Of a stretch of DNA of 64,000 nt, positions 53,512 to 62,043 are shown piece after piece. Under the pieces are notes generated by a model. It did not search any database, was not told where the DNA came from, and saw nothing but the letters and a program-made list of their open reading frames with translations. A program made the position numbers and the translations under genes. Origin of the DNA: Prolixibacteraceae bacterium UBA6029 (GTDB taxonomy: Bacteria > Bacteroidota > Bacteroidia > Bacteroidales > Prolixibacteraceae); assembly GCA_002429385.1 (NCBI GenBank), contig DIZL01000058.1, positions 90,234-154,233 of the forward strand, read 5' to 3'. Numbering within the stretch: position 1 is the stretch's first letter; the number at the start of each line of letters is the position of its first letter.

Positions 53512-55554
53512 ATGAACACAGATAATTCAAAAGGGATAATAGGCTTTTCACCCCTTTTATCCTACAAACCGCTCATGCTGAATATTCAGCAGGCATTCGA
53601 GAAACCAGTTTATCTCCCGGTTGCAATAAGCGATCAAAAAACGATTGCTTCCCTTTTTGTTACCGATCTGCCATTCACAGCCGATTCTGCTCTAAAATCA
53701 GGTATTCCAATTGTTGGTTACAAAGGAATCTCCAACCAGTATAGCGAAAACCTTCAGGTGCTGCACCCCGATTTTACCCAACTGTTGCAAGAAAAAAAAG
53801 TAAATACTGTTGTGTTGGTGTATAACTCCGATGTGCTCGATCCCGGATTTTCCCACGGTAGCGATAAAGACCTGTCCTGGCCACTGTTCAGCGTATTTTT
53901 CGCAGTCAAAAAGTTCAAGGACCTGCTCAATTCCTTCGATAGGGATATCACCCTGATCTGGACCAACATCAAACACCAGTTTCAGTTTGAACAGGTAATC
54001 ACCCTTGATGATCTGGAGAAGAAACATCCCGACCGCACATTTATCCATCTTCAGAATTTCAAATCACAGGAGAATTCGTTTTTCGATTGCATCAACCTGA
54101 CAGAGAATAGTCTGAACAGACTGCTTTCCCATCTACGTTTGAATGATGCCTTTACCTTTTACAGTTACCATGCCGACCTATTGAAACAACATGAGTTTGT
54201 TTTCAAATCGGTCTGCTATTGCCACGATGGGGATAAGCTGGAAAAGATCAAATACACTGACACTAGACTCTTTCTGCGCGTTGGCCCATATTATTACAAG
54301 CGCATCATGATCAATAATGCACACGACCAGTTTGAGGAAGTGCTAAAACCCTGGTCTGTTGGCGAAATCGGCAGGGATTACGGCAAGGATTTTATCAATC
54401 AGGTACCGCACTACGATTCATTTGTAAACAAACCCAATAACTCTGCTGAATACCAGCGTGTTGTTACCACCAATCACAAAGGCATTGTAAGTAGCTTGTT
54501 CAATATCTATCACCCGGTTGATTGGGATCCGGTGGCCGGTGAGTGGCCAACCATTGAAAAATTTTTGAAACATATCTTCTCAGCCTGCAATGTTGATGGA
54601 GAAGTTCTTTACCAGTTTGGTCTGGACTATATTCAACTGTCATACCTGAATCCGCGACAGCGGCTTCCGATCCTGGCATTGGTTAGCGGTGAAAGGAATA
54701 CTGGTAAAAGCACCTTTCTGGATTTTCTAAAACTGATTTATGGGGCAAACATGGCTATTCTGGACAATCAGCGTTTCAACCCCAAGTTTACCAGCCACTT
54801 TGCCGGAAAGCTATTTGTAGCCATTGATGAAGGTCATATCCCCTTGCACGATAAAACCACCAAGGAAATGATTAAGAACATGGCAACAGGCAAGATGATG
54901 TGGCTGGAAGGCAAAGGTTCAAATGCTGAAGTAATAGAGAACTTTACGCATCTGATTTTTTGTTCGAATGATGAGCGCAACTTTATGCAGATCGACTCCG
55001 GTGAAAACCGCTTTGCCGTGCTCAAGGTACCCTCTTTCAGGGCAAAAGGCATGAAAGACGATCCCGATATGCTGGATAAGATGGGAAAAGAAGTTCCGGC
55101 ATTTTTGAACTTTCTGCAAAACCGACGTTTGCATTACCCTGTAAAAACTACCCGGTTCTGGTTCCCTGATGACGTTTACATTACCGAGGCCTTGCAAATG
55201 GTGATGGATAATACGAAATCAATCCTGGAAAAGGAACTGGAAGAATGGCTGAATGACAATTTTTTAACCTTTGGGGAAATTGAACTCAACTACACTTTAA
55301 CCGACATCATGCAGGAACTCAACAAATATTCTGAATGTAAATTTTCAAAATCTAAGATCAAGGAAATGTTGGCGGCAATTTATAATATCAATCCCGGCAA
55401 ACTAACCCGGTATGCTTTTTTTAACAACAAAGCTGATGGAGAAACAGAAGAATTAAAGCGGGTTGGACGATGCTGTACCTTTTACGCGAAAGACTGGATG
55501 ACCGAAGAAGAGTACAAAGGATTGTTCCCACTGTTGAACAAAAAAAGATACTAA
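53512..55554 (+). CDS. SF3/D5-type replicative helicase-primase
   Basis: The 680-residue protein starts at the ATG at 53512 (the ORF to 53449 overlaps the preceding gene). The C-terminal half has an SF3 ATPase: Walker A SGERNTGKST (near residue 392), Walker B LFVAIDEGH (near 439), and the sensor LIFCSNDE (near 483). The N-terminal half holds no primase motif that I can identify with confidence. It would unwind DNA at the element's origin; a repeat-rich AT spacer follows directly. Confidence 0.85.
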   Translation: MNTDNSKGIIGFSPLLSYKPLMLNIQQAFEKPVYLPVAISDQKTIASLFVTDLPFTADSALKSGIPIVGYKGISNQYSENLQVLHPDFTQLLQEKKVNTVVLVYNSDVLDPGFSHGSDKDLSWPLFSVFFAVKKFKDLLNSFDRDITLIWTNIKHQFQFEQVITLDDLEKKHPDRTFIHLQNFKSQENSFFDCINLTENSLNRLLSHLRLNDAFTFYSYHADLLKQHEFVFKSVCYCHDGDKLEKIKYTDTRLFLRVGPYYYKRIMINNAHDQFEEVLKPWSVGEIGRDYGKDFINQVPHYDSFVNKPNNSAEYQRVVTTNHKGIVSSLFNIYHPVDWDPVAGEWPTIEKFLKHIFSACNVDGEVLYQFGLDYIQLSYLNPRQRLPILALVSGERNTGKSTFLDFLKLIYGANMAILDNQRFNPKFTSHFAGKLFVAIDEGHIPLHDKTTKEMIKNMATGKMMWLEGKGSNAEVIENFTHLIFCSNDERNFMQIDSGENRFAVLKVPSFRAKGMKDDPDMLDKMGKEVPAFLNFLQNRRLHYPVKTTRFWFPDDVYITEALQMVMDNTKSILEKELEEWLNDNFLTFGEIELNYTLTDIMQELNKYSECKFSKSKIKEMLAAIYNINPGKLTRYAFFNNKADGETEELKRVGRCCTFYAKDWMTEEEYKGLFPLLNKKRY

Positions 55555-55987
55555 GATCCCAAAAAGACAAATTTCTGAAATATGTGTTACTTCTGTTACA
55601 ATTGTTATAAATCAATCAAAAAGATTAAAATACAATAAGTTAGAGTGTAACATTTATTTTTTTAAAAGAAGAGGTATTGTTACAATTGTTTTTAAAAGAG
55701 AAGATATGTAACAATTTGTACAAAATGAAACAAATAAAAAAACACAATGTTACAGGTTTATCTGTCAGTAATACAGATTGTTATAGAGCTTTTAAGCAAG
55801 ATGTACAATTGTAACATTTTTTTTGCATACCTCGGCAGAAAGCATTCCACTAACATGGAAAATCAGATCAAAAAAAAACAGTTTTCCCGGAATAACATGG
55901 TCCTAAATGAAATGTCAGCAATTAAAATTGATTATCTTCGTATCATCTGTCCGGGGAAATGTTTCAAACCATTTTACCCGATTTTTT
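55555..55987. other. AT-rich spacer with putative replication origin
   Basis: A 433-bp gene-free stretch, rich in A and T, directly after the helicase gene. It contains six TGTTACA/TGTAACA boxes (55594-55816). An 82-codon ORF here overlaps the boxes and is not supported. Confidence 0.65.
55594..55816. repeat. Six TGTWACA boxes in strictly alternating orientation
   Basis: TGTTACA at 55594, 55678 and 55748; its complement TGTAACA at 55646, 55707 and 55810. Orientation alternates box by box. Several are extended by ATTGT. This resembles iterons bound by a replication protein, or a late-gene control region. Confidence 0.7.
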
Positions 55988-56551
55988 ATGCCTGAAAAGT
56001 TTGTTGTTACCCTGCCGGTTAAGCCTTATGTGAAAAGGTTTATTGAGATTAATTACGGATTCCCGGCCAATTTCACTTCCAATCCTGATGAAAATAAGTT
56101 TTTTCTGAGCCTGCTCAAAAAACCGGATAATTCAAAGGATAAACGTTATCCGGAAAATCTTTTTAATTACACAACCTTAATGGAAGTTGCCATTTCTCAG
56201 CATGACTTCTACCATTACGGTTGGGAACTGACCCGGACTGACATTATAGCCTTTGGACAGCATTTCGAAGAGAAAGCCAAATTTATGATGCGATCGTTTG
56301 TTGGGGTTTATGTAGCTGCAGGGATGCCAATCTTTAAATCCATCAATCTGTTTCAGGAAAGGTTTCTTTTTGATGATGCACACTGGGACTACCAAACCAT
56401 AAAAAAAGATTTCTATCGGAATGGTATAAATGCAAAAATTGACTTTGGGAAAGAAATATTTGGCAAAATTGATGAAATACTTTTGCGCAATCTGTACACT
56501 TTAGGGACAATAAGTAAAAAGGCAAAAACCCAGTATGAAGCACCTGAATAA
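55988..56551 (+). CDS. Conserved phage protein of unknown role
   Basis: 187 residues from the ATG at 55988 (MPEKFVVTLPVKPYVKRFIEINYG). Proteins with a similar opening are common in Bacteroidetes prophages ahead of packaging genes. I recognise no motif that gives a function. It overlaps the next gene by 17 bp. Confidence 0.6.
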   Translation: MPEKFVVTLPVKPYVKRFIEINYGFPANFTSNPDENKFFLSLLKKPDNSKDKRYPENLFNYTTLMEVAISQHDFYHYGWELTRTDIIAFGQHFEEKAKFMMRSFVGVYVAAGMPIFKSINLFQERFLFDDAHWDYQTIKKDFYRNGINAKIDFGKEIFGKIDEILLRNLYTLGTISKKAKTQYEAPE

Positions 56552-56993
56552 ACCATCTGACAACTTGGGAGGGCTCCTTAAAATCTGGGCCGTTTCTCCG
56601 TGTGACATTTCCATAAGTTTCAATGCTGTCAGTTTTATCACAACTGACAACATCGTTGAAATGTATTGCTCCCCGGGCAGTATTTCATTTACAGAAAAAA
56701 TGACACAGGAAAAATATGGACTTGGGTATAAAAATGAAATCAATGCCTTTATCCCGAAAGATTCTGAGCAGGTTCAGTCAATCATTAATGATATGACAGG
56801 TCGTAGATGGGTAGTAATAATTCTGGACCAAAACGAAAAGTTCAAGGTAGCCGGTACTCCAGAAATCCCGCTTCGGGTTTCCTTCGACCTGGATACTGGT
56901 GTGGACACTCCAGACCGAAACGGTCATTCCATTTCCTTTTTCGGTACTCAAAGCTCAAAAGCTAAATTCATTTCCGATCCATTTGCAGAGTAA
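56535..56993 (+). CDS. Hypothetical phage protein
   Basis: 152 residues, beta-rich by sequence, with no recognised motif. It overlaps the preceding gene and is the last phage-like gene before the cassette-like TlpA gene. Terminase would normally be expected about here. Confidence 0.55.
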   Translation: MKHLNKPSDNLGGLLKIWAVSPCDISISFNAVSFITTDNIVEMYCSPGSISFTEKMTQEKYGLGYKNEINAFIPKDSEQVQSIINDMTGRRWVVIILDQNEKFKVAGTPEIPLRVSFDLDTGVDTPDRNGHSISFFGTQSSKAKFISDPFAE

Positions 56994-57181
56994 GGAAATT
57001 AAAATATTAGTCAATCAATCTTTATAAACTTATTATTTGCTATTTAACTCATAATATTCAAGTTTTTATTTAATTTTGAACATGGTTAAAATTTCATCGG
57101 AAATTCAATGTAATTTTCTAATATTTAATGAATAGAAAAATTTAACTGTAAAGTCAAAAACGGTAAAGTACGATAAACTTG

Positions 57182-57203
57182 CCGCAATTCGGTAGTTATG
57201 CAC
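57182..57203. mobile_element. attC-like boundary upstream of the TlpA-like gene
   Basis: CCGCAATTCGG (57182-57192) followed by AGTTATGCAC (57194-57203). GTTATGC resembles the 3' core site of integron gene cassettes, and its complement GCATAAC occurs right after the gene at 58774. Confidence 0.4.
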
Positions 57204-57227
57204 ATTTTAAAAAAGGACCTACAAATT

Positions 57228-58766
57228 ATGAAAATACGATCCATAATGGACTTCAAAACAACAATTCTAGTATTTAGTTTTGTTCTACTATTTACTTCGT
57301 TCACTTTAGGACTAGATTATAAACAGGTTAAACTTTCATCAAAACCCGTTTTAATAACAGGCGAGATAATGAATCATAGTCCTGAAAATAGTACTATTAC
57401 TGTTTACACAAATGATTTATTATCTGGAGATCAGATAACTTTTGTGAGCTTAATAGATAGTTCAGGAAATTTTCGGATTAAATTTGACCAATATTATCCA
57501 CAAGATTTATGGCTTCGATATGGAAATGGCGCATTAACTCTTATAACACATCCAAATGACAGCATCCATATAAAATTTGATGCAAACAATTTTTTATATC
57601 CAGAAAAGCTATCCAAGACAATTCAATTTTCAGGTGATGCCGTCGAAATAAATTCTAAACTCATAATCTTTAAAACCCTTTTATTTCAGACATATATTCC
57701 TCTGGAAAAATATACCCAATATGAGAAGGATTTTTCTCCATCTCGATTTATAAAATGTCTTGACAGCATAAAATCAGTTCAGGAAACTGTTATTAATAAT
57801 TTTATTAATGACCAAAATCCACCAACTGAATTAAAGACATGGATGCATTATGAAATAGTCATGGACTATAATTACAAACTTGCCATGTATCCTTACCATA
57901 ATGCAAAATATAACAATCTGGATTATTATGACTTAGTTCCATTGTCTTTTTACGATTTCATGAATACAACATTACCTGATGAAGCCTTAATTAACTCGCG
58001 GTCAGTTGACTTTATTAGTCGTTACAGATTCGGAAGGGTTAATGCATTAATGATCGCAAATGGGGATTTATATAAAAATAATAACGAATGGGTATTTAAA
58101 GGACAAGCAAATCCAGCGATTTTTAAAGTCATTCAAGAAAATACACAAAACAGCTCGGTACAGGAATTATTAATAGCCAGAGAATTATATGGAATGCTTG
58201 ATAAGAAGGAATTAAAATCTTTTGAGACTAAACTATCTCTATTTGAAAAAACAATCAAAAAGCCCTATTTAAGGGAGCCTTTGATTAATAAATACATTGC
58301 AACTATCCATAATTTTGAGAATCCAGAGGAAGGCACAAAAGCGGCATTTGAAAATGTTAAAAATACTCCTGCACAAGAATTCTTTAGCAAAATAATGGAA
58401 GACCATAAAGGCAAGATTATTTATATGGACATTTGGGCAACATGGTGCTCCCCTTGCCGTAAAGAAATGCCACATTCGAAAATATTAGAAAAGAAATTAA
58501 ATAATGATAAGGTAGCTTTTGTTTATATCTGTATTGATTCGAAAGAAGATATTTGGAAAGCAATTATTAATGAGATGGGAAAAGGAGGGAGTCATTATTT
58601 TGCAACACCTGATCAAAGCAGATTTATAAATAAATTGTTTGAAATGAATGGTGTTCCGCAGTATGCCCTTATCGACCAAAAAGGGAATTTGGTATACAAG
58701 GGTATTGATCTAAGACCAAGTAACAATAGAATTGAATTTGAAATATTAAAGTTATTAAAGGAATAA
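57228..58766 (+). CDS. TlpA-like thiol-disulfide oxidoreductase with long N-terminal domain
   Basis: The 512-residue protein (ATG at 57228, after a purine-rich stretch) has a signal peptide or anchor (ILVFSFVLLFTSF), a DUF4369-like beta region (about 35-130), a long helical middle, and a C-terminal thioredoxin fold with WATWCSPCRKEMP (CxxC near residue 417). It would reduce or exchange disulfides in the periplasm. It is much more AT-rich than the genes on either side and is not a phage gene. It is framed by inverted GTTATGC/GCATAAC ends, suggesting a captured cassette. Confidence 0.85.
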   Translation: MKIRSIMDFKTTILVFSFVLLFTSFTLGLDYKQVKLSSKPVLITGEIMNHSPENSTITVYTNDLLSGDQITFVSLIDSSGNFRIKFDQYYPQDLWLRYGNGALTLITHPNDSIHIKFDANNFLYPEKLSKTIQFSGDAVEINSKLIIFKTLLFQTYIPLEKYTQYEKDFSPSRFIKCLDSIKSVQETVINNFINDQNPPTELKTWMHYEIVMDYNYKLAMYPYHNAKYNNLDYYDLVPLSFYDFMNTTLPDEALINSRSVDFISRYRFGRVNALMIANGDLYKNNNEWVFKGQANPAIFKVIQENTQNSSVQELLIARELYGMLDKKELKSFETKLSLFEKTIKKPYLREPLINKYIATIHNFENPEEGTKAAFENVKNTPAQEFFSKIMEDHKGKIIYMDIWATWCSPCRKEMPHSKILEKKLNNDKVAFVYICIDSKEDIWKAIINEMGKGGSHYFATPDQSRFINKLFEMNGVPQYALIDQKGNLVYKGIDLRPSNNRIEFEILKLLKE

Positions 58767-58771
58767 AAAAC

Positions 58772-58888
58772 GCGCATAACTTCAACTACCCAAAGTTCGG
58801 CAAAAGTGGTTTTCGGTGGGCGTCTTTCCGCTCAGGCCGTTTGTCTGCTTGGTATGAGATAGCGCGTAATTAGCCACTTCTGGTAGTT
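58772..58888. mobile_element. attC-like imperfect hairpin downstream of the TlpA-like gene
   Basis: It starts with GCGCATAACT (58772-58781), the complement of the upstream boundary. AACTACC (58784-58790) is answered by GGTAGTT (58882-58888), and AAGTGG (58804-58809) by CCACTT (58874-58879), with unpaired bases between. The outer right end is degenerate: no clear GTTATGC follows. Confidence 0.4.
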
Positions 58889-58946
58889 TTCAATGTGGTA
58901 AAATAGTTCAACAAAACACTTTTTCTTATCATTTTCTGCTTTTTAC

Positions 58947-58976
58947 GGTGGTCTTTGTCCTTTAGGCCACCTTTTT
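58947..58976 (+). terminator. Terminator-like hairpin before the phage head genes
   Basis: GGTGGTCT (58947-58954) pairs with AGGCCACC (58964-58971), one wobble pair, followed by T5. It could separate the TlpA transcript from the head genes. Confidence 0.6.
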
Positions 58977-59009
58977 AATGCCCTAAACTTGCTGAAAATA
59001 AAGCAAGCA

Positions 59010-60134
59010 ATGGCAACAAAGACAATAGTTATTGATGGACCGATCGGCCAGTACTCCTTTTCCAAACAATTCATGCGAAATGAATTGTCCGGACAATCAA
59101 AAAATCCGGTTCTTATTAAAATTTCCAGCCTGGGCGGATCGGTTGATGATGCCCTGAATATTTACGATCAGTTTGTGGAGCATGGCAACGTAACTGCTGA
59201 GCTTTCAGCTTTTGTCGCCAGTTCGGCTACCTTGATTTCCCTGGGTGCAAAAACGGTTCGAATGAACGAGAATTCATTTTACCTGATTCACAAAGCCATG
59301 AACTGGGTCGATGAATGGGGAAGCATGAACGAGGACGAAATTGACGCACTGATCGCCAAACTCGAAACCCAGAAACAGCAGCTGGCTAAAGTTACTCTTC
59401 AACTAGCCAAAATGTATGTGAAAAAGACTGGCAAAACCCTGGATGAAATCACGGGCCTGATGAAACAACAAACATGGTTAACGGCAGAGGAAGCTAAGAA
59501 CTGGGGCTTTGTCGATGAAGTGTTTGTTCCTGAGGTAGCAGTAAATTACATCGAAAACCTTCAAATGGTTGCCATGATAACCGCCAGCGATTACCCGGCA
59601 CCACCACGAAAATTGGCATTCAAAGCTTCGGTGGCTGAGCGCGAAGCATTCGAAGCCGAAGAATCCATGTTCAACCGCATCTGGAATAAAATCATCAATA
59701 AACAAAGTGAAAACACACCTAAAAAAACAGAAATGAAAAAACAATTTTTGAACGTCAATAAAGTGTTGACTGTGGAGAAACTGGAGTCAACCGCCGATGG
59801 CGTTTTTCTCAATGAACAGCAGCTCGAAGCAATTGAGAACCGACTGGCCCTGGATCAGCAAATTGTTGCCGAACGGGATGCAGCTATTGCGGAGCGCGAA
59901 ACTGTCAGCACCAACCTTGCCAATGCATTGAACCCATTCAATGCCATCGATGCAACCATTGCCAGCGCAGAAACTCCAGAAGCTAAAGTTCTGGCTATTC
60001 GTGCACTTCTCTCTAAAAAACCTGCTACTCAGCCTGCCGGAAACATGGGGAAAAGAGATCCGGTTTCTGATGGAGTTGAATGGGATGTGATCAACAATCT
60101 CGAACACAACAAACAAGTAGACAAAAACTCTTAA
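59010..60134 (+). CDS. Phage head maturation protease (ClpP/S14-like) fused to scaffold
   Basis: The 374-residue protein has a ClpP-like protease domain (residues 1-190): catalytic Ser in AFVASSATLI (Ser71/72) and His94 in YLIHKA. The rest (about 240-374) is helical and charged, like a scaffolding region. An internal in-frame ATG at 59733 (MKKQFLNVNK) could make the scaffold alone, as lambda C/Nu3 does. It would process the capsid precursor. The major capsid gene follows after 12 bp. Confidence 0.85.
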   Translation: MATKTIVIDGPIGQYSFSKQFMRNELSGQSKNPVLIKISSLGGSVDDALNIYDQFVEHGNVTAELSAFVASSATLISLGAKTVRMNENSFYLIHKAMNWVDEWGSMNEDEIDALIAKLETQKQQLAKVTLQLAKMYVKKTGKTLDEITGLMKQQTWLTAEEAKNWGFVDEVFVPEVAVNYIENLQMVAMITASDYPAPPRKLAFKASVAEREAFEAEESMFNRIWNKIINKQSENTPKKTEMKKQFLNVNKVLTVEKLESTADGVFLNEQQLEAIENRLALDQQIVAERDAAIAERETVSTNLANALNPFNAIDATIASAETPEAKVLAIRALLSKKPATQPAGNMGKRDPVSDGVEWDVINNLEHNKQVDKNS

Positions 60135-60146
60135 TTATTAAATATC

Positions 60147-61100
60147 ATGGCTATTACTACAGCAGCGGTCATTGCAGAGTATGGAGCTTATTACCAGGAT
60201 GCCGGACAGAATAAGAAACGCATCCTTACCATGCTCTCCCAAGGTCGCCAGATCACTAATCTGGCAACCCCTATCAAAACGGACGATACGATCTTCCGTT
60301 TAGCAAACGCAACTTTTCGCACCTTGGTGCAACCCTTCCAGAAGACTTTCACCCAAAAAGGTGGTGTCGAAATTGTTCCCAATGAAATCCGTCAGTATCG
60401 GTTCAAAATTGATGATGAATTTATGCCTGATGAACTCTATGCCACCTGGCTTGGATTCTTAACTGCCAAACAAGTTGACCGTAAAGAATGGCCCTTCGTG
60501 AAATGGCTGTTCGAAGTCTATTACTCCAGGCAGATCGATCAGGATATGGAACTGAACGAATACTACAAAGGCGTTTATGCCACTCCTGCAGCCGGAGTTG
60601 CCGGAGCTGATGGAACCGGAATGAACGGACTGAAAAAACTCCTGCAGGACGGAGTGAATGATGGCACCATCAACACGGTTCCAATGGCAGCATTGCATGT
60701 TGACACCATCTTTGACCAGGTTGAAGCATTCACTGACAAAATCACAGAAGTTTACCAGGGTATCCCAATGGACGTTTGTATGAGTCAGCATTGGGTGAAA
60801 AAATATCTTCAGGATAAACGATCACAGGGATTCTATCAGAACAAATCTGACAAGGATATCAATACGGATATTGATTTCACCCCTCAGTCGGTCAAAGGAT
60901 TAGCTTCAATGGTGGGTACTGATGATATTTTCTGCACCCCAACTGAAAACTTCCTTCATATATCTCCGGCAACCATTACCAAAAACAGCTTCAAAGTCGA
61001 AGAATCCAAGCGTTCAGTTTGTGTTTTAGGTGACTGGTCAGAAGGTTTAGGTTTCGGAATTAACCAGGCAGTTTGGACCAACATCGCAAAAACAGCCTAA
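60147..61100 (+). CDS. Phage major capsid protein
   Basis: 317 residues. Position immediately after a protease-scaffold gene, and length, fit an HK97-fold capsid subunit. Its sequence (NEIRQYRFKIDDEFMPDELYATWLGFL, then DVCMSQHWVKKYLQDKR) resembles capsid proteins of Bacteroidetes prophages. No cross-link motif can be identified by eye. A hairpin follows. Confidence 0.8.
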   Translation: MAITTAAVIAEYGAYYQDAGQNKKRILTMLSQGRQITNLATPIKTDDTIFRLANATFRTLVQPFQKTFTQKGGVEIVPNEIRQYRFKIDDEFMPDELYATWLGFLTAKQVDRKEWPFVKWLFEVYYSRQIDQDMELNEYYKGVYATPAAGVAGADGTGMNGLKKLLQDGVNDGTINTVPMAALHVDTIFDQVEAFTDKITEVYQGIPMDVCMSQHWVKKYLQDKRSQGFYQNKSDKDINTDIDFTPQSVKGLASMVGTDDIFCTPTENFLHISPATITKNSFKVEESKRSVCVLGDWSEGLGFGINQAVWTNIAKTA

Positions 61101-61111
61101 ACGAAGAAAAC

Positions 61112-61141
61112 GAAACCATCAGCTTTTTTGCTGGTGGTTTC
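61112..61141 (+). terminator. Hairpin after the capsid gene
   Basis: GAAACCATCAGC (61112-61123) pairs with GCTGGTGGTTTC (61130-61141), one wobble pair, with a T6 loop. It resembles the loop style at 51029-51140 and may lower expression of downstream genes. Confidence 0.6.
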
Positions 61142-61168
61142 ATTTAACAGCTTAATTGATTTTATACT

Positions 61169-61720
61169 ATGCTAGAATTTACAGACATCAATAAAAATTT
61201 ACCCAATGGTCAAAACATGGGTGGATTAACCCAGGAAATTTACTACGGCTTTCACGCCGATGTTTTGACCTGGCCAACCGCTCCGGTAGCCGCGGCTACC
61301 CTCGCTGCCAATGCTATTCTTACTGGTGAACTGATCATGAAACCGGGAAAGAAACTATTCAAAATGTACATCACCGATGATACCGGTGAATTTCTGATCG
61401 AACCGGTTGGGGAACTGGATGGCAAATCATTCGTGACTCATTTGACCGTTTTCCATCCCGGACTAAAAGATACCTTGTTTGGCTTTATCAATGCAGCCAA
61501 AAACGATAATCTTGTATTTGTGGTTCAGGATAGTGATGGTCAGAAATACCTGATGGGTGATAAACTCCGGCCAGCCGTTTATGCAGGTTCTCCTGATGGA
61601 TTTGGTACCGGAAAAGAAACTGCAGCCCGAAAAGGGATTTCAATGGAATTCACTTACAAGACTCCAAACTTGTATATCTATCCCGGAAATATTCCTTTGA
61701 CTGAAGCATTACCCGTTTAA
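61169..61720 (+). CDS. Probable phage structural protein
   Basis: 183 residues, beta-rich, no recognised motif. Directly after the capsid gene, so a head decoration, head-tail or tail tube protein is likely. The ending EFTYKTPNLYIYPG recalls beta-strand C-termini in phage structural proteins. Confidence 0.55.
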   Translation: MLEFTDINKNLPNGQNMGGLTQEIYYGFHADVLTWPTAPVAAATLAANAILTGELIMKPGKKLFKMYITDDTGEFLIEPVGELDGKSFVTHLTVFHPGLKDTLFGFINAAKNDNLVFVVQDSDGQKYLMGDKLRPAVYAGSPDGFGTGKETAARKGISMEFTYKTPNLYIYPGNIPLTEALPV

Positions 61721-61725
61721 TTCCA

Positions 61726-62004
61726 ATGTGGACCAAGTACTTTAACTTTATAAAACTTCGCCGTGGTCGGGTCATTGTACCCGTCCACGGCGAAATTGAT
61801 TTCAGCAGGGATGATATCCCTGTGGAAATCTGCAAAGAACTTTTCGATAAGGGATTTCCTTATCTGGAATTAACTGAAGCTGGGAAAATTGATTTATATG
61901 GGACTAAAGAAATGCAACCGGCAACAAGTTCTGAAAACGAGAGAATTAATAAGAATCCTACAAAAATAGATAGGAAAGATAAACAAAAATATGCCAGGTA
62001 TTGA
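61726..62004 (+). CDS. Small phage protein
   Basis: 92 residues, starting 5 bp after the preceding stop. The first 60 residues look folded and the rest is Lys/Asn-rich. No function recognised. A strong hairpin lies inside its coding region (61757-61766 with 61785-61794, plus an inner CGGGT/ACCCG stem). It is the last gene attributable to the element. Confidence 0.55.
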   Translation: MWTKYFNFIKLRRGRVIVPVHGEIDFSRDDIPVEICKELFDKGFPYLELTEAGKIDLYGTKEMQPATSSENERINKNPTKIDRKDKQKYARY

Positions 62005-62043
62005 CTTTTAAATTAAGTTCTATTTGCAACTTCAAAAAAGCAA

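Noticed and set aside
55747..55995. 82-codon ORF in the origin-like spacer
   Set aside because: It runs through the TGTWACA boxes and into the next gene in another frame, with no protein-like features.
60147..61100. Encapsulin nanocompartment with the TlpA-like protein as cargo
   Set aside because: A protease-scaffold, integrase and replication genes point to a phage-derived head, and no cargo-loading peptide is visible.
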